A DNA stretch of 64,000 bases from Paramacrobiotus metropolitanus. Its lineage: Eukaryota; Tardigrada; Eutardigrada; Parachela; Macrobiotidae. Below, in pieces: positions 1-13,396 of the stretch. Made by a program: the position numbers and the translations under genes. How positions within the stretch are numbered: the stretch's first letter is position 1; every line of letters starts with the position of its first letter. The stretch is taken from contig NW_026570228.1 of NCBI RefSeq assembly GCF_019649055.1, forward strand, positions 1,798,001 to 1,862,000, written 5' to 3'. The notes below the pieces were generated by a model that worked only from the letters and a program-made list of their open reading frames with translations, did not search any database and was not told the origin of the DNA.

Positions 1-1
1 G

Positions 2-496
2 ACGGATAAAAACCAGTTCCATCATCGTTGCGGAACGATCGTCTTCGAAGGGTATCTGTACTTCACGGGTGGCTGTTCCGCTACAGAATACTGGGACGTA
101 AAGCCGCACGCAGTGACCGCCTGCTACCGCGTATCTCTCTCCGACGCCACCCCGCAACCGCAGCCCATTGCCCACCTGAACGTTGCTCGTTATGATCATT
201 CCATCTTTATCAAAGACGAGCATATCTGGGTGTACGGCGGAACGACCCACGTCGACGGCAACAAACAGGAAAGTACATTGTTCGAATGTTATGATCGAAA
301 TGCCGATCGTTGGATGGCTATGCCAGTCTCTATGTCGCAAGATCTGCAGGCGGAACTGATTAAGGAGAACTATCAACAGAAAACTTTTTTCCTCCCACTG
401 CGCGCTCCGGTGGTGAGCGATGGGGGCGTTTGCCAGCGATTTTATGAAGGCGACGAAAAAAAGGTTTTTTACCGGACGTCGAGCGATAAAATCTAA
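2..496 (+). CDS. BTB-kelch family protein, C-terminal exon (5' end outside window)
   Basis: The frame is open from base 2 to the TAA at 494-496 (about 164 residues). It contains kelch-blade signatures: LYFTGG, then IWVYGGTT, with YDHSIFIKD between them. It aligns along its length with the last exon of the intact BTB-kelch gene at 28613-29318 (shared CYR(V/I)SL, ARYDH, FIKD, IWVYGGT, LQAEL, YRTS). It is therefore the end of a kelch propeller, and the BTB and BACK parts should lie upstream of the window. Kelch-BTB proteins usually act as CUL3 substrate adaptors. That role is known for the family, not shown here. A poly(A) signal AATAAA lies at 747-752. A broken copy of this exon lies at 26332-26841 on the other strand. 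Confidence 0.85.
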   Translation, partial: TDKNQFHHRCGTIVFEGYLYFTGGCSATEYWDVKPHAVTACYRVSLSDATPQPQPIAHLNVARYDHSIFIKDEHIWVYGGTTHVDGNKQESTLFECYDRNADRWMAMPVSMSQDLQAELIKENYQQKTFFLPLRAPVVSDGGVCQRFYEGDEKKVFYRTSSDKI

Positions 497-1693
497 TGGC
501 CTACTGGGTTGGATTTGGACGACTGAATGATTTTGTAGCGGTATTAATTTTACTCACTTCCCTGATATTCCTTGATATTAACGTTTAAAGGTCGCACGAT
601 AAAGTAACACTATCTTTGAAGTTGAGAGAATTTGGTATATCTAGCCAAGTGTACGTACGCGTGTTTCTAAGTCTTTTTTATTGTACGAGTATGCATTTTA
701 TCAGTTATTGGTTTGGATACGCGAACTTACAGTTTCTTTGTGGTTCAATAAAGCTTTGCATAATGTTCGTGAAATTTTCTGCACAAACTAGTTTCCATCG
801 TGCCACCAAGTGTCACCAATTAAGATCAGTCATATGATATCTACGATTTATGAAGAAAAAAGTTTGTTGGTAAAATTAAAAATCTGGACATTTCTGCAAT
901 AACCGTATGTGTACAGTACTACAAGTTCTACAACCAAATGTACAAAACTTTATGTGCGGCGCGCATTCTGCTGCAGCGCGGATAAATCAGCACACCATTT
1001 AAAAGCGCAAATAAATAGTCAGACCCTGATAGAAATTAAGCAATATCCAGTGCAGCAGTGGCCGAAAACAGCATCCCGGCGCATTTCTCTTTCGATCTTT
1101 CTCCAACATGTCAGCCGGCGGAAGTTGCGCGATGCTGCGTGCATTTCATAGGGGCCTCGATTGTGTTATCCGCTTGCCAAAAAAACCGTGCCATGCATTC
1201 TTCCACCACTCTCTCTCTCTCCATCCAAATTATATGGAAACTCATGAGTGAGAAGTACCCAGGATATAGTCTCATCATCCTGGTGCAAAAACTCCAAGCA
1301 GCTGCTGTCTGCCTCACACCCGCATCTATTTTTTTATTTTTAAACCCAGCCTAACCGTTATAAACGCATATATTCCACTTGTCTCCGTACGGCACGGAAT
1401 AGGGCGCGTCCTTCTCCACAGTAAACTGATCATTGACATTACACCGCCTAAATTTATGTTATTTTTCTAAACATATATTTCCCGTCCCAGGCCGGAAGTG
1501 CACACGAAGAAAAAACCTACCGCCGCCACTTTGTACGTATATCATATATGTCAGTCAGCATATACTGCGTGTACGACTGGTATACTGTGCAAATATATAC
1601 GGATTATAATTTGATATTTCTGTATATTTGTGCGGTTAAAGTACATTGCAAGATATATACAACCACATCAGCGAGATTCACGGTGGAGACGTT
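497..1693. other. Intergenic and 5' flank of Zasp
   Basis: This holds the 3'UTR of the kelch gene, with AATAAA at 747-752, and then AT-rich sequence up to the Zasp start codon. Short open frames here show no recognisable protein pattern. No RNA gene was recognised. Confidence 0.6.
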
Positions 1694-4600
1694 ATGGCAG
1701 CGCTAGGGCCCCGCTCATTGATTGCGGTACAGCTCCACCGGAATGCTTTCAATAAACCCTGGGGATTTCGTCTGCAGGGCGGCGCTGACCAGGGCCAAGC
1801 ACTGACTGTCCAGCGGGTATGTTCAATCCTGTGGTATATATTTACGCGCTTGCAGATACTTTCGTTTACCGCCTAACATTTCTTAATATTGCTTTTATCC
1901 CCATCTTATTGTTACAAACTGTATTATAGAATTTTTTAAAAATAAACTTGGATTAGTGGTGCAAGCAGTCACCATGGCCATCATGCTTTATCGTGCTCTC
2001 CTGCGGTATGTTTGCGGTATAAGTATGTTTGTCCAAGTACATATTAATCGAATCGAAGCGATATTGCGTCTTAATTGGTTTTTCTTTTGTTTTCTCGAAA
2101 TTTTTTTATTCCTGAGAAGTTACCTTTATAATCCAGCACGGTCCCAGAATCTCTTTGTAATTCACACTTTTGAGTTATAATGTGGGTTTATGGTACGTCG
2201 CTATTTAGCACGCCGCTTGTATTGTTTCAATCGACTTCAATCAGAAAAGCGTGCCTGTGCATTTTTGGTCTTTGTTGCCCACGCCAAAACGGATTTTTTG
2301 GAAACGCAGAAAATGTAATATCTGCTGTTTATAAGTGTAATTAAATTAATGGGCTATCTGGAAGTATTGTGATGTTGCAGTGATCGATGCTTATACCATG
2401 TTGACATATCTATATTCTATATTCCATACATACATACCTATATTCCAATAATAATTAGTTACTACGCGTGCGTGTATTACGAGTTTACATCGAGCTTATT
2501 ATACATAAATCACCGTTTTGCCATTGTTCATTTTTGGATATATGCGAACACACGCTGACTAATACTAAACGCATAAGTCATCGTGTATCAATTCGCAATT
2601 TCGCATTTCCCTCGATCTGGCACATTCCTGGGAGATGTAAACGGAAATTCTTGGTTGCCGCTGTTTAAAGCCGGTTCATACCGCATTTCCGTTGCGCGCT
2701 CATGGACGATATCATTAAGCCGGGCAATATTTTATCCGCCATTCTGACATTTTCATTTTATCCCCTTTGGAGGCTACATAACGCGGAGATTGTGAAACGG
2801 GCGAGAGCTAAAAATATTACAGTTTTTCGTCTCGCGTGTGGCAGCAGCAGCATTAACATATAAGCAGAACACGTAATAGTTTATTACTGTACGCAGTCTG
2901 CGGTACTCGACGATGGGAACTACGGATGGAAGATGCTATTGGTGCATATATAGTATAATGTGCGTAGGTGTTTATGCAATCGCCCTCCGAAGGAATACTA
3001 CATCGCGGTGACATTCTCTTACGGATTAACGACTACGACGCCAGCCGATTGCCGCTGCAGGACGCCGAACAGCTCATTAACAATACCGCACTGTCTCTCA
3101 GGCTGGAGGTTCAAAGGTCAGCACAAAAGATATATACAGTTGCATAACGTTTCGTAACGGCAGCTACGGAAATTTTGCCGGTGTTTTAGGACTTTATAGC
3201 ATTTTTGCCTAACAAGATTTAAATATTAAGACTTAAATTATGAAAACGCTATCTAGGACCACAATTTGATGCGCTAATCCACAATTAATAACTTTACAAT
3301 TTTTCAGGAATGTAACAGATGTTGGTACTTATACATTGAACTTTCTGTAACCTTGAGTAGGCGCTTTTTTTAAAAGCTGAATTGAAGGAAGCGCCTTTTA
3401 ATTCAAGTTTCTGTTAAAAATAATTTTGATTAAATAAAAGGTTTTCAAACGATAACTTCTGTCAAGCCGAAATTGCTGATAGATACTGTACTTCGGAAGC
3501 TTAAAATCTTAGCCTGTATTTGCTCAAATGCGTCGCGACCGCCGTGTTAGTTTTTTCAAGAGCTGAGCCCACATGCAGCGCCGAAGATAAATGCTTTTTA
3601 AACTTGATCTTAAAACTCTCCCAAAGGACAAGTGACCGGTTACTAATGTAGGTCACATCTGTAGCGATATTAAAAGATGGCAGTCATCATCGCTACTCGC
3701 AGTTTATTCCGTCGCTTTTAAGGACCTGTATTCGTATGTAGCGATGCAACACTCCAAGTTTGTTTGTTGCTCTTAAAAACCGATTTACAGACGTTCTCAG
3801 AGTGTGAATATGTTACTGCTGCCAGCAATGAACTAGTACAAATACCTACGCTGTCCGCAATCGACTACACAATTAAAAAAATTAATAAGAAAAATAGTGT
3901 CGTAAGTTGTGGCGTCATTATAATTAACCCATGGTCACGATAAAACTGAATACTAATATTATACATATATAATTATATTTACAAAGTACAGCGATAATTC
4001 TTTGTTAGACGAGAAAAATTAATAACAATTGTAGAAGCACAGATACTAATACTAATAAAATAAACGAAATTTTTAAAGGTGTAAAATTCAACCGGCATTT
4101 ATTTCTGTTAAAGGTCAAGCGGGGGCTCTACGCCCACCAGCCCCCAACCGCAAGCCTACCAGCAAGGGCCGCCGTCTTTCCAGCGTCAGAATTCCCAGAC
4201 ATACCAGCAGAATCTCCAGTACCAACAGGAGCAGTTGCAGCGCTACCAGCAGCAGCAACAGCAACAACAAGCATGGCAGAACTCTCCCACCATGCAGATG
4301 ATCCAACAGGGCGGAGCGCCTGCGCGTGGCGGTCCGCGTTGGGAACGTGAACAGGCGCCGGTGGAGGACGATCCCGGTGCGCCGGGAATGCGCCGGCTCA
4401 TGGAGGTGGAAAAACAGAAAAAGTCACATGTACTGGACTACGCTGTCCCGCTGCCCAATCTTGATAAACTGAGCGTTACAAATCAGGTACCAAAATTGTG
4501 CAAGAACTTATACTGCAATAATGTGCAGTTATTCCTAATGTAAAATGTCGTATATATGTGTTATATTAATTGTTAATTTGTCTGTTGTAGGCAAAGTTCG

Positions 4601-6447
4601 TCTTAATGTAGATAATGCACATCGTCATAATATTATTGCCAGATATTTCATCTAAATCTTGTGATGTAACAGTGCATCCAGATTGAAAAGGTTACATAAG
4701 TCACAGCTGGCATATTAAAGTTTATTTTCGCTTGCAGACATATCGCTCTAATCAGCTGATTGCGCCGGGACCGAAAGCCAAGCACTACCGCCCAATGGGT
4801 TCCTATTTACAGTCGTCGTTTGGCCGGCAGGAACTGCCACAACCGCGAGTGGCACATGACTCACAATATACTCCCGTGAATACGCGCAGTTATAACCGAG
4901 GGCAGCAACGACCGAAGAGCGTCTACGATGCTCCACAAGGATATGGAGCCAACCTTAGGTACCGCATTCTTATAGTACATGCATTACTGACAATTTTGCG
5001 AGGTGGACAGGATTTAAAGACGTTGGTTTCTTTCCAGCCCTTACAGCGCTGCCAATGGATTTCAACGACAGAATTCGCAATCGCCAGTACCACAACAGCT
5101 CATGGGCGGACGACAGGTAACGGTCAACAACTTCCCTAACAAATCCAAACATTCCGAACCATACAGGCTGTTTAACTGCAGAGCTTTTTCCGTACAATTT
5201 AGCAAACAAAAATAGTGCCACGAGGAAGAACAATGCTGTAAATCCGATATTTGATATTACTATGTACCCAAGCTGCTTTACATTATACAAATCCATACTG
5301 TGAGAACATTGTTAGCATTACTTTAACAACTCTATTAAATTTCAAGACATCTGGTATTTTGAATTTGCTGTATTTAATATTGTAACGCGTTTACGTCCAT
5401 AGCGGAAACATGGGGTTTCCTTAATTGACCTCCCGATAATGTCGTGACCTTTACAGTGGCCACCCCCACCACAACCCCCGAGCCCACCGGCTCCGTACAG
5501 TCCGGCGGCCAATGCCAACCCGTTTAACTTCAACGGCGCGCCTAATTACAACCAGCCACAGCAGCAGCACAGCAGTCAGCTCCCTTTCGAGATCCCCCAG
5601 GCACCGCAAGCCGGTCGCAAGATCATCCACTCCAACTACAATTCACCGGCTGGTTTGTACAACACACAAAACGCCGTGGATATGTTCACTGCTCAAACCG
5701 GCCTGCGACCGTAAGTTTACAATACAGATTAAGCCTTGCAAGAAATGCAAGTGCCTACTCGAGTAATACTACATATAACCTGTAAGACAATATATATATC
5801 TCTGCACTCTACAAATTCAAACTAGAGGGAACGCTATGTGCGTGATGGGCACAATACAGGATTCGGAGAAATTACGAAATTTTCTTGTTATAGCCTCTTA
5901 AAAGTGTGCTGTTGTTGTTGATTATTTTTTAATACCTTCGAAGTAGTTGTTTACTGTTAATTGTTAAGTGTAACTCCATCTTTACACTATGATATAACTA
6001 TGCACAGTACAATGTATGCAAATCAAACCCTTAAAATATCGTTAATAAAATATATACGAAATCCTTAACTGCGCATGACCTTTCGGTATGTATTTCGGTA
6101 AGACGTTAATCTGATGGTTGTAGTGCGTGGAACTAGACACTAGACAGTAGGTACCTCTATAAATTTTTGGGAAATAGCATGTGACCTTTTAAACCACGTG
6201 TGCCGCATATCTCTAATTTCATAACCATTTGGTGCATTGGTGTCATTTGGTGATCCACATCAACAGGAATCAAGTCAGTGGAAGCGGTAAACCGTTGACC
6301 GACTACAAAGAAAGCCCCACGTATAAGGCTCTCATGCAAGCGCAAGGCCAACGTCATGCCACCACCGACTGGGGCAGCGCACCAAAACAATCCCGCGCCA
6401 TGGCATCACTCAATCAGGGAAATGGATATGGTCTGACGGAGCTGTAA
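1694..6447 (+). CDS. Zasp: Zasp-like (Alp/Enigma family) PDZ and ZM protein without LIM domains
   Basis: Seven exons: 1694-1816, 2968-3116, 4114-4486, 4738-4958, 5038-5116, 5457-5710, 6267-6447 (459 aa, all phases consistent). The PDZ domain is at residues ~8-91, with carboxylate-binding loop KPWGFRLQGG and IL..GD.LLRIN. Residues ~95-310 are Gln/Pro-rich and include a CAG/CAA poly-Q run near 4246-4269. The Zasp motif is at ~365-392 (NYNSPAGLYNTQNA). The C-terminus carries KESPTYKAL, like the short repeat in Zasp proteins. Family members bind alpha-actinin at muscle Z-discs and integrin sites. With no LIM domain, this resembles the short fly form Zasp66. A poly(A) signal is at 6895-6900. Exon 2 and its flanking intron have a second inverted copy near 27.3-27.9 kb. 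Confidence 0.9.
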
Positions 6448-7490
6448 AACTGAAAGCGGATTGGACTGGAGACAGTTTGTGTCGCCATATTATGATGTTG
6501 CTGATTTTGTAATACCACGCTCTTTTATTATGCGCGCCTCTTGCTGGAGAAAATGTCTAGTAGAGATTTATATATGGCATAGATTCATGTCTATACGCTG
6601 CAGTGTAATTAGTGCTACTACTGCAAGCTCTCCCCATACGAGAAGTTTTACATAACGAATATGCAATATCATCTGATTGTGTAATTGTGTCAACTTATTC
6701 ATCATAACTGAGATAATTTATTCTGTTTAAATTCTTTTGCTTTTTTTTGCCTCATATACATCTTTGCTATGACTCTAAAATTCTGCACATCTTTGCTATG
6801 GTTTTTTCTTGGCCTTTCTTTTACACTTGCTTATCAGTGTTAGCATGCCGGTTGCTTGCCAATGTCGACGTCGTATGCAATTTACAAAGTTTTCAATAAA
6901 AAAAGAATCAAGAACACTATCTGGATGTCCGGACTACTTCTACTGAGGGTTGCTTAAGCTCAGTTCAATGAACTGCATAACGGCAAATTAAAAAAAATAA
7001 AGTAGGCAAAATTCGTATATAAAGAGTGAGTATTTATCATTGATAAAGAAAAGCGTGCACAAAACCGCGTTTTGTTAAAAGATACGAGTATTTCATCGTG
7101 ATAACAAACACACAGGATACGCAATCAAGAGCCAAATTAAAAGAAGATACACAATCATATCTCAGTATGCAAGAGCGATACGCAGTGCATACAGCAAACG
7201 ATGCAGCAGCATACACGATGCAGCAAACTGGTGCTCATTCTTTGTAAAAGCGTACAGTCAGTCTGAACCCGACGTTCTCACAATACACGCCCATATGTTA
7301 ACACTATGCGAGGCGCGCGATTGAAAGCTTGTTATGGCAAACATTGCGGAAACTTGCGTTTACAAACGTTTGTAATACTTATGTCCCACAATTAAATCGT
7401 TTACTGCATAATATTAAGTACATATTTTACTTATTAGTTACTGCATATCAAAGGCCAAACGAAGGGGATCCTGGAATGTGAAATGCTGCA
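6448..7490. other. Convergent intergenic region between Zasp and RFX
   Basis: This holds 3' flanks of two genes that face each other. AATAAA for Zasp lies at 6895-6900. The rest is AT-rich with repeated ATACRCA-type words near 7110-7260 and no coding pattern. Confidence 0.6.
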
Positions 7491-10400
7491 TTATTCCCAT
7501 TCGCCCTCGGCTAGCCAGCGATTCCGTCCTTTTCCCGCCCGATGACTGGTCCGAACGCCCTCCATCAACTGGGCTTCCGAAATATCGTACGCAACACCGG
7601 CTAACGCGGGAAAGGTCCGGACGTATGTTTCCGACTGCAGAATATCCTCAGCAATCGGCATCGAGGAGATGGTGGGGAAATCCGGCCACCAGCTGTAGTC
7701 CATAGACGCGCTGAAATCTTCCGTATTGTCGGAAACAACTGGGCGAGCAAACTGAATATATAAAACACCATAATTATCGTCTAACAAAAGCGCCAGTTAT
7801 CGCCAGATTAACGATAATGAGTATAAAAAAAACCAAACAAAAACCTAAACAAATATCAGAGATGAAACCTGAATAATCAAAATTCAAAACTGATGCTCTT
7901 TTATGGGCTCACGCTCAAATAACGAGTTTAAACCGAATTTAATTTGCGCAGGCGCTAAGCTATGCGCCTTTGGGACATATAAAATTGACTTTTGAATTAT
8001 TTTATGGAAATATTTTATTAACAATATAATTTACAGGATACCTTAGAATAAATATCCAAAGACGTTCCCGCCGAAATATCCTTCATAACCGACAACACCA
8101 CCATACAGAACATGCTGACGCACATAGCGAAAAAACCGGCTTTAATGTGAAGGTCACCGTGAAAACCGGTCATCGCATCTTCGGCAGCGGTCCTACAAAA
8201 AGGAAACAAATGGTCTTTGTCTTTCTGTAGTTTTTCTTATTCTGTTATGTTTGCGTTTTATGCTTACATGAAAAGGCACCAGTCACCAGCCATTAACCGC
8301 AGCGTGGTCAGTTTGTCATCGGTCGTCGCATACCGGTCCACGTAAGACGACACCAGACCCTTGATCCAATTAGCCCACGCGGTGACCGCATCGCGTTTGA
8401 TCTCCGAGAAGCTGACGAACGTCTGCAGCGCTGTCAGAAGATCACTTAGCGCGAAACGCTGCAGCCATAGAAGACAATCCTGCCAGCAAACCAATAAACA
8501 ATCGCTGCATACGAGTATATATTATGTAGTTTAGGCTGTATGTATTTTACAATAAATTTTACTTTAATTTATCTGTTTAATTTAATTTACATTTTAACCG
8601 AACAAACTTCAGGAAACTATTTTCTCTGTTGTATCACAATGGTTAATTTAAACAGCGGTATACTGTATATATTACAAGTAATGATACGTAGTAGTAAATG
8701 ATAATAATATAAATAACGATAAGTAAAATACAAAGTAAAGTAATAAAAATAGCGACAAAACAAGTTACGCTGGTGTATTTTCAAAATGTTAATTAAGTGC
8801 ACGCACCAGTAATTCACTTCGCATAAGGTTGTTTAAGGCACCGGTCAGCAAGGTAACGACGTTTTTATCCATACAGGTCAGGGAAATATAACAAGCATCG
8901 TGGTTGGCATTGAGCAGGTCACGGAGATATTGCGCGAAGCTCTGCGCGCCATTGACCAACATACCGCGCAATTCGTTGGGTAATCCGCGTGTTACGTACT
9001 CCATACACTGATAGTACTTACTGGCCACCACAAATAGAATACCCCAAACATGTTCTGCAATGAAACACTTAGATTTCTTCCCATATCTAGCTATAACTGC
9101 ATAGTTAGCGATCATTTCATACCATCCAAAGGGACCAAGTAATCCGCGATAAACAAATCCATAATACTTTCGTACAAATGCCGGTATACTTGGGTAATAA
9201 AGGTTTGCAGTGGTGGCCATATTAACGGGGCAAAGGTCACCGTGTCAAAAACTTGCACACTGGAATTTCAAACGAAAAAATTAAGTTGTTTTAACTAATT
9301 GCCCAATGTGTTTTTAACGAAACTCTTGAAAACAAACCTTCGCTTTTTGTTTAACCAGAAATTCTCCAAGATGTGAGGAATCGCGGTCATGTTGTATCCC
9401 AAAAATACACTGCTGAGAATCTATTTAAAAACAGCCATATTTGTAGCTACTTTGTGGGTTATCAGAGATTATCATAAGTAATAATAAGAAGATTTGATAA
9501 TAATATGTGAGTGATATATCTGTACATAATTCGACATATGTATTTGACACTATTATCTTACTCCGATATGTGCTCGCAGTCCGACCAGAAACCGGGACAC
9601 CTGCACTTCCGTCACGCAATTGGGCAACACGCCCACCGCCGCCGGGAAGCGGGCACTGAACATGACACTGTCCAGCAGTGCCGGATGGATCATGGAGCGG
9701 TGCTTCTCTTTATTGTGCTCCATCGTAGCTAGTACATGCGCACAGCCCTCATCGTCAAAACGCTTTAGTGCCTCCTCCAGTCGAGGCTCACCGTTCTCGC
9801 GCACGGCACTGTATGATGTATAGGCCAATCGGCGCTGTGTAAAGCCGGGCAGGTAGGGCGGGATTTTGAAAACGATCGGTACCGACGCACAGTCAGTGTC
9901 CAGTTGCGCATCGGCGGCTGGGCTGGCTGACCGACTACAGAAGGTCACAATTTGCCAATAAGATATACATGTAACATTCGTAAGATGCATAAATGCGTTG
10001 CAAGAACAGCATACTCTGCAGCAAAATACAGCATACTTTGCAACAATAAGAAGAAGACAGCCGAAAACAAATGAGTTAGATAGAAAATAAATCAAATCAA
10101 ACAGCGGGTTAGTTACAAAATTCTGGGTCGATAGCCTAAATAACGGTAGAATATTATCGCGTCGTAAAATTATGAGAATTACAAAAACCGAAAATAAATA
10201 AACAAGTAAAAAAACAACCTAATGCATGAGAAACGCGCAACATGCAAATACTGAACGATGACACACATAATTATGTGAATACACCTTCTTGACATTGTAA
10301 TTAAATGAAAATATTAATTTAGAAATTAGCTAGCCATGCTTACAAAAGTATAACACAAACACAGAACCGAATAAAACTGCAGCGGAAAAAATTGACAATA

Positions 10401-12103
10401 ATAATAATATGAAGGTTAGGCATAGAACCGAAAAGCAAACCTGACCTTTGCGCGTTTTGCGTGCTCTGTATCCGGTTACGACGAATGTTAACCGACTGCA
10501 TCTCCTGACGAATCATGGCCGCATACGGACTGGAGTTGCGAATGGCTAAGTTATTGTAAAAGTATCGCGATTGCTGGCTGCAAAAACACCGAAATAAGTC
10601 ATTTCGGAAGTCTTCCGCTTATCGAATTACGTTTATTTATTTTATTAGCAATAATAATAAATAGAAACATTCTGCTTTATTTCTTCGGATTTCGTTTTTG
10701 TAGTTGTTTATTTATAACAAAGGAAAATATACGACGTTGATGTGCCTGTTTCAGTTTACGACAATAAGAATAAAAAACCAAAAGTGATTAAGTAGAGATT
10801 TCGGGTTGTAAATAAAATACGTGCATATATACAGTCTGTACGTACCGCGCTCCCAGTCGTCGAGTTTCCAGCTTGGGGAAGACGCCGCGAATAAATCGGC
10901 CCAGTGTGGCGTTGTTCATTGGTTTGCGTTTGGTCCGCGTGCAGAATTCCTCGTAGCGATCACACAGGAAACTCTTGGGAATCAGACTACCGCTTTTCGC
11001 ATGGAAATGCTCTTTTAGCCATTCGGCCTATCAAAAAACATACAAATTTTATTTACATATACAAAATTAATACAAACTTTACAAATTTTAAGAGCAATTT
11101 AGAACAACCCGAAAACCGTATTTATTTTAACGCACGCCCAAAAAAATCAAATTTGGTTAATAAAATTTTTACCGAAAAAGCCGACCAACTGACTTGTGAA
11201 CAGCTGTCAGAATTTGCCTGGAATCGGCTACAATGTTTATCTGATGTTTGCTGTAGCCGTTGAGCCAAACATTTTTTAAGTTAATTTAAGCTGACAGTTA
11301 ATCATACTTAGAATACTGATTACTTAAAAGACAAGTAATGGATTTTTCACATTACGCGTTCGAGAACACAGCGAGTATTTCACCAGTGTGTCGTACTGTG
11401 GCATTATCGCTGAGACCATTGGTAAAAGGTCGCGCATGGACAAAGCGTTTGGGTTGACGGCGCAAGTAAAACGTGGGTTTACTGGGCACATAATCCGCAT
11501 CATCCCGATCGACGATATCACTGTCTTTTTGCTCCTCACACGGATCCGTATCCGCCGTCAGAAAAGTGTCCTCGTTCTAGCCGAAACCATGCAATATATT
11601 TTACTATAAAAATATTTTTTATCATTTTTTAGTAAAATAAATTTTTTGTATGAACAGTAAGAAAAATAATTTATAATTATAAATACTTTTTTATATAAAT
11701 AATATGAAATAATTTTATATGATATCAGTAGTGCAATATATGGATACTTTCAGCAAAATGAGCAAGAAAGGTCATACTTGATCGTGCATGTGCAGATCGT
11801 TGAGTGTGTCAATCACAGCGCTCTCATCCAGCATATCGACATTGTCTTCGGATATCATGGATGCTGCACAATAGGCAGTAGATTAACAACAGTATGTAGT
11901 CATATTGGTATATGCAGCAGCAAGTGCATCCATAATTAATTACTGCACCTCTAGCAGACATTTCTGGGTTCGTAGTCTTTACAATGTGTAGAATCTTCTG
12001 TCTGTTTTATCCAGTTCGTACCTGATCGTTGTCGAACCGTTATGAGACGAGGGCGTTTATTTGGAAGTGAATCCGCGTATGTATGATCACCTTTCTGGCT
12101 CAT
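7491..12103 (-). CDS. RFX-family winged-helix transcription factor
   Basis: Twelve exons on the minus strand: 12103-12022, 11863-11778, 11576-11397, 11027-10846, 10577-10446, 9934-9562, 9420-9338, 9259-9123, 9054-8807, 8479-8268, 8192-8042, 7751-7491 (about 708 aa, phases agree). The RFX DNA-binding domain starts near residue 117: AEWLKEHF, CDRYEEFC, PMNNATLGRFIR, FPKLETRRLGAR, and then SRYFYNNLAI, where other RFX proteins have SKYHYYGI. Downstream exons match the RFX extended dimerisation region (ILENFW; LPNELRGM, then FAQYLRD). RFX factors bind X-box promoters, including those of ciliary genes. The DNA-binding domain is divergent, so I do not assign a subtype. The acceptor of the 8479 exon and the donor at 11397 are the least certain boundaries. 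Confidence 0.88.
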
Positions 12104-13396
12104 GCTGCCAGTAATTCGGTCGTTCTGTACACTTCAATATTTGTTAGAAAAATACGAATTCTTAAACAACGTATACTCGATATTCCGGTGGATTGTTAAC
12201 TGAAAAAGTGATCACGAATTATATTTAAATATATTTAAGCAGAATTAAGCTGCTTCAATGCTAACTTCGGTTACAATTTGCAAGCGAGAACCACGCAAAA
12301 CATTTACTGCACATGCGTGAAGTCGTAAAGAGCTAGCGAATCTCAGAACGTCGAATGCGCAAAAAGTGGTTTTTACTTTATACAGTATCAACGGCGGCTA
12401 TGGTTAGAAACCAGCATCTTCAACGTCGTCGATTCGATTTTCAGCACGACGGCACAGCTGTGCCCTGCCGTAAGCACTGTAGTAGAGCAAATTACTAATT
12501 AGTGATACGGGACATGTTCACTCGCAGTAAGTTAAACATATATAAGTAAATTAAACATATATAAGTACAACCGCAATATTTATCCTGTACAGATAGTTCC
12601 ACAAATATACTTTAAAAAATACAGGGTCTGTACACAGTGTACTGCACAAATCCTGATATTTACGCTTTTCAGTGAGAAAATATTATGTTGTAATTTAAGA
12701 AGCCTGCAGCGGATGATTGTAAAATGTTAAATATTTAAAATACTTTTTTAAACTAAAAATATTACCCTAGTATTATAATAGTAATATTTAAAAATATTAT
12801 TTGCAGTATTAAAGTTTTCAATTTAAAAAAGCTCCTTGCAGGAATTTCTCGTTGTACCGCTTAACGAAAATGCCTAGGGTACGTTTTTCACACAAACAGC
12901 ATACCAACCATCATGTATGTATAATATGCGTAGACAAACTTCTTTCGAAATTTACAAGAACTTCCATTCCAGTGCCTGGACAAAACAACCCATTTATTTG
13001 AGCAATTCACACCATAACTCAAAAGTCCCATGTGTAAAATCTATAAAGCAATTCATTCATATAATTATACAGCACATAAACAGTTTATAATCGGAGTACA
13101 TAAAATGTATATTACAGGCAAAATAATCAATGTAATAAAAACGCACAACGCCGCTCCATCACTAACACGGGAACACATGAGCCAAAAACCTTTACAGATT
13201 TACAAAAAATGAAAATAGTACAAATTTATTATTTTCCAAAAAAAAGATTCATGCGAGGATATAAATAAAAGAATATTTCGCAAAGTCTGCACGGTTCAGT
13301 TAATCGTTCCCCGAGCATAATTAAATAAATACGTCCATTACAGCGAACCAACCGGCCAAACGCAGACAACCACAGCCAATTTTCGGGTATTCCACT
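12104..13396. other. RFX 5' flank and 3' flank of the coiled-coil gene
   Basis: The RFX promoter should lie just above 12103. A minus-strand AATAAA at 13225-13230 sits about 170 bp past the coiled-coil stop codon and is its likely poly(A) signal. The remainder is AT-rich with no coding pattern recognised. Confidence 0.55.

Noticed and set aside
4115-4306. Leucine-rich minus-strand frame
   Set aside because: It is the antisense of the Zasp poly-Q region (CAG/CTG).
4970-5296. 108-codon hydrophobic frame on the minus strand
   Set aside because: It overlaps Zasp exon 5 and introns. No conserved motif, and exon 5 explains the coding-like composition.
10904-11263. 119-codon plus-strand frame
   Set aside because: It overlaps the RFX DNA-binding exon in antisense, then runs into AT-rich intron.
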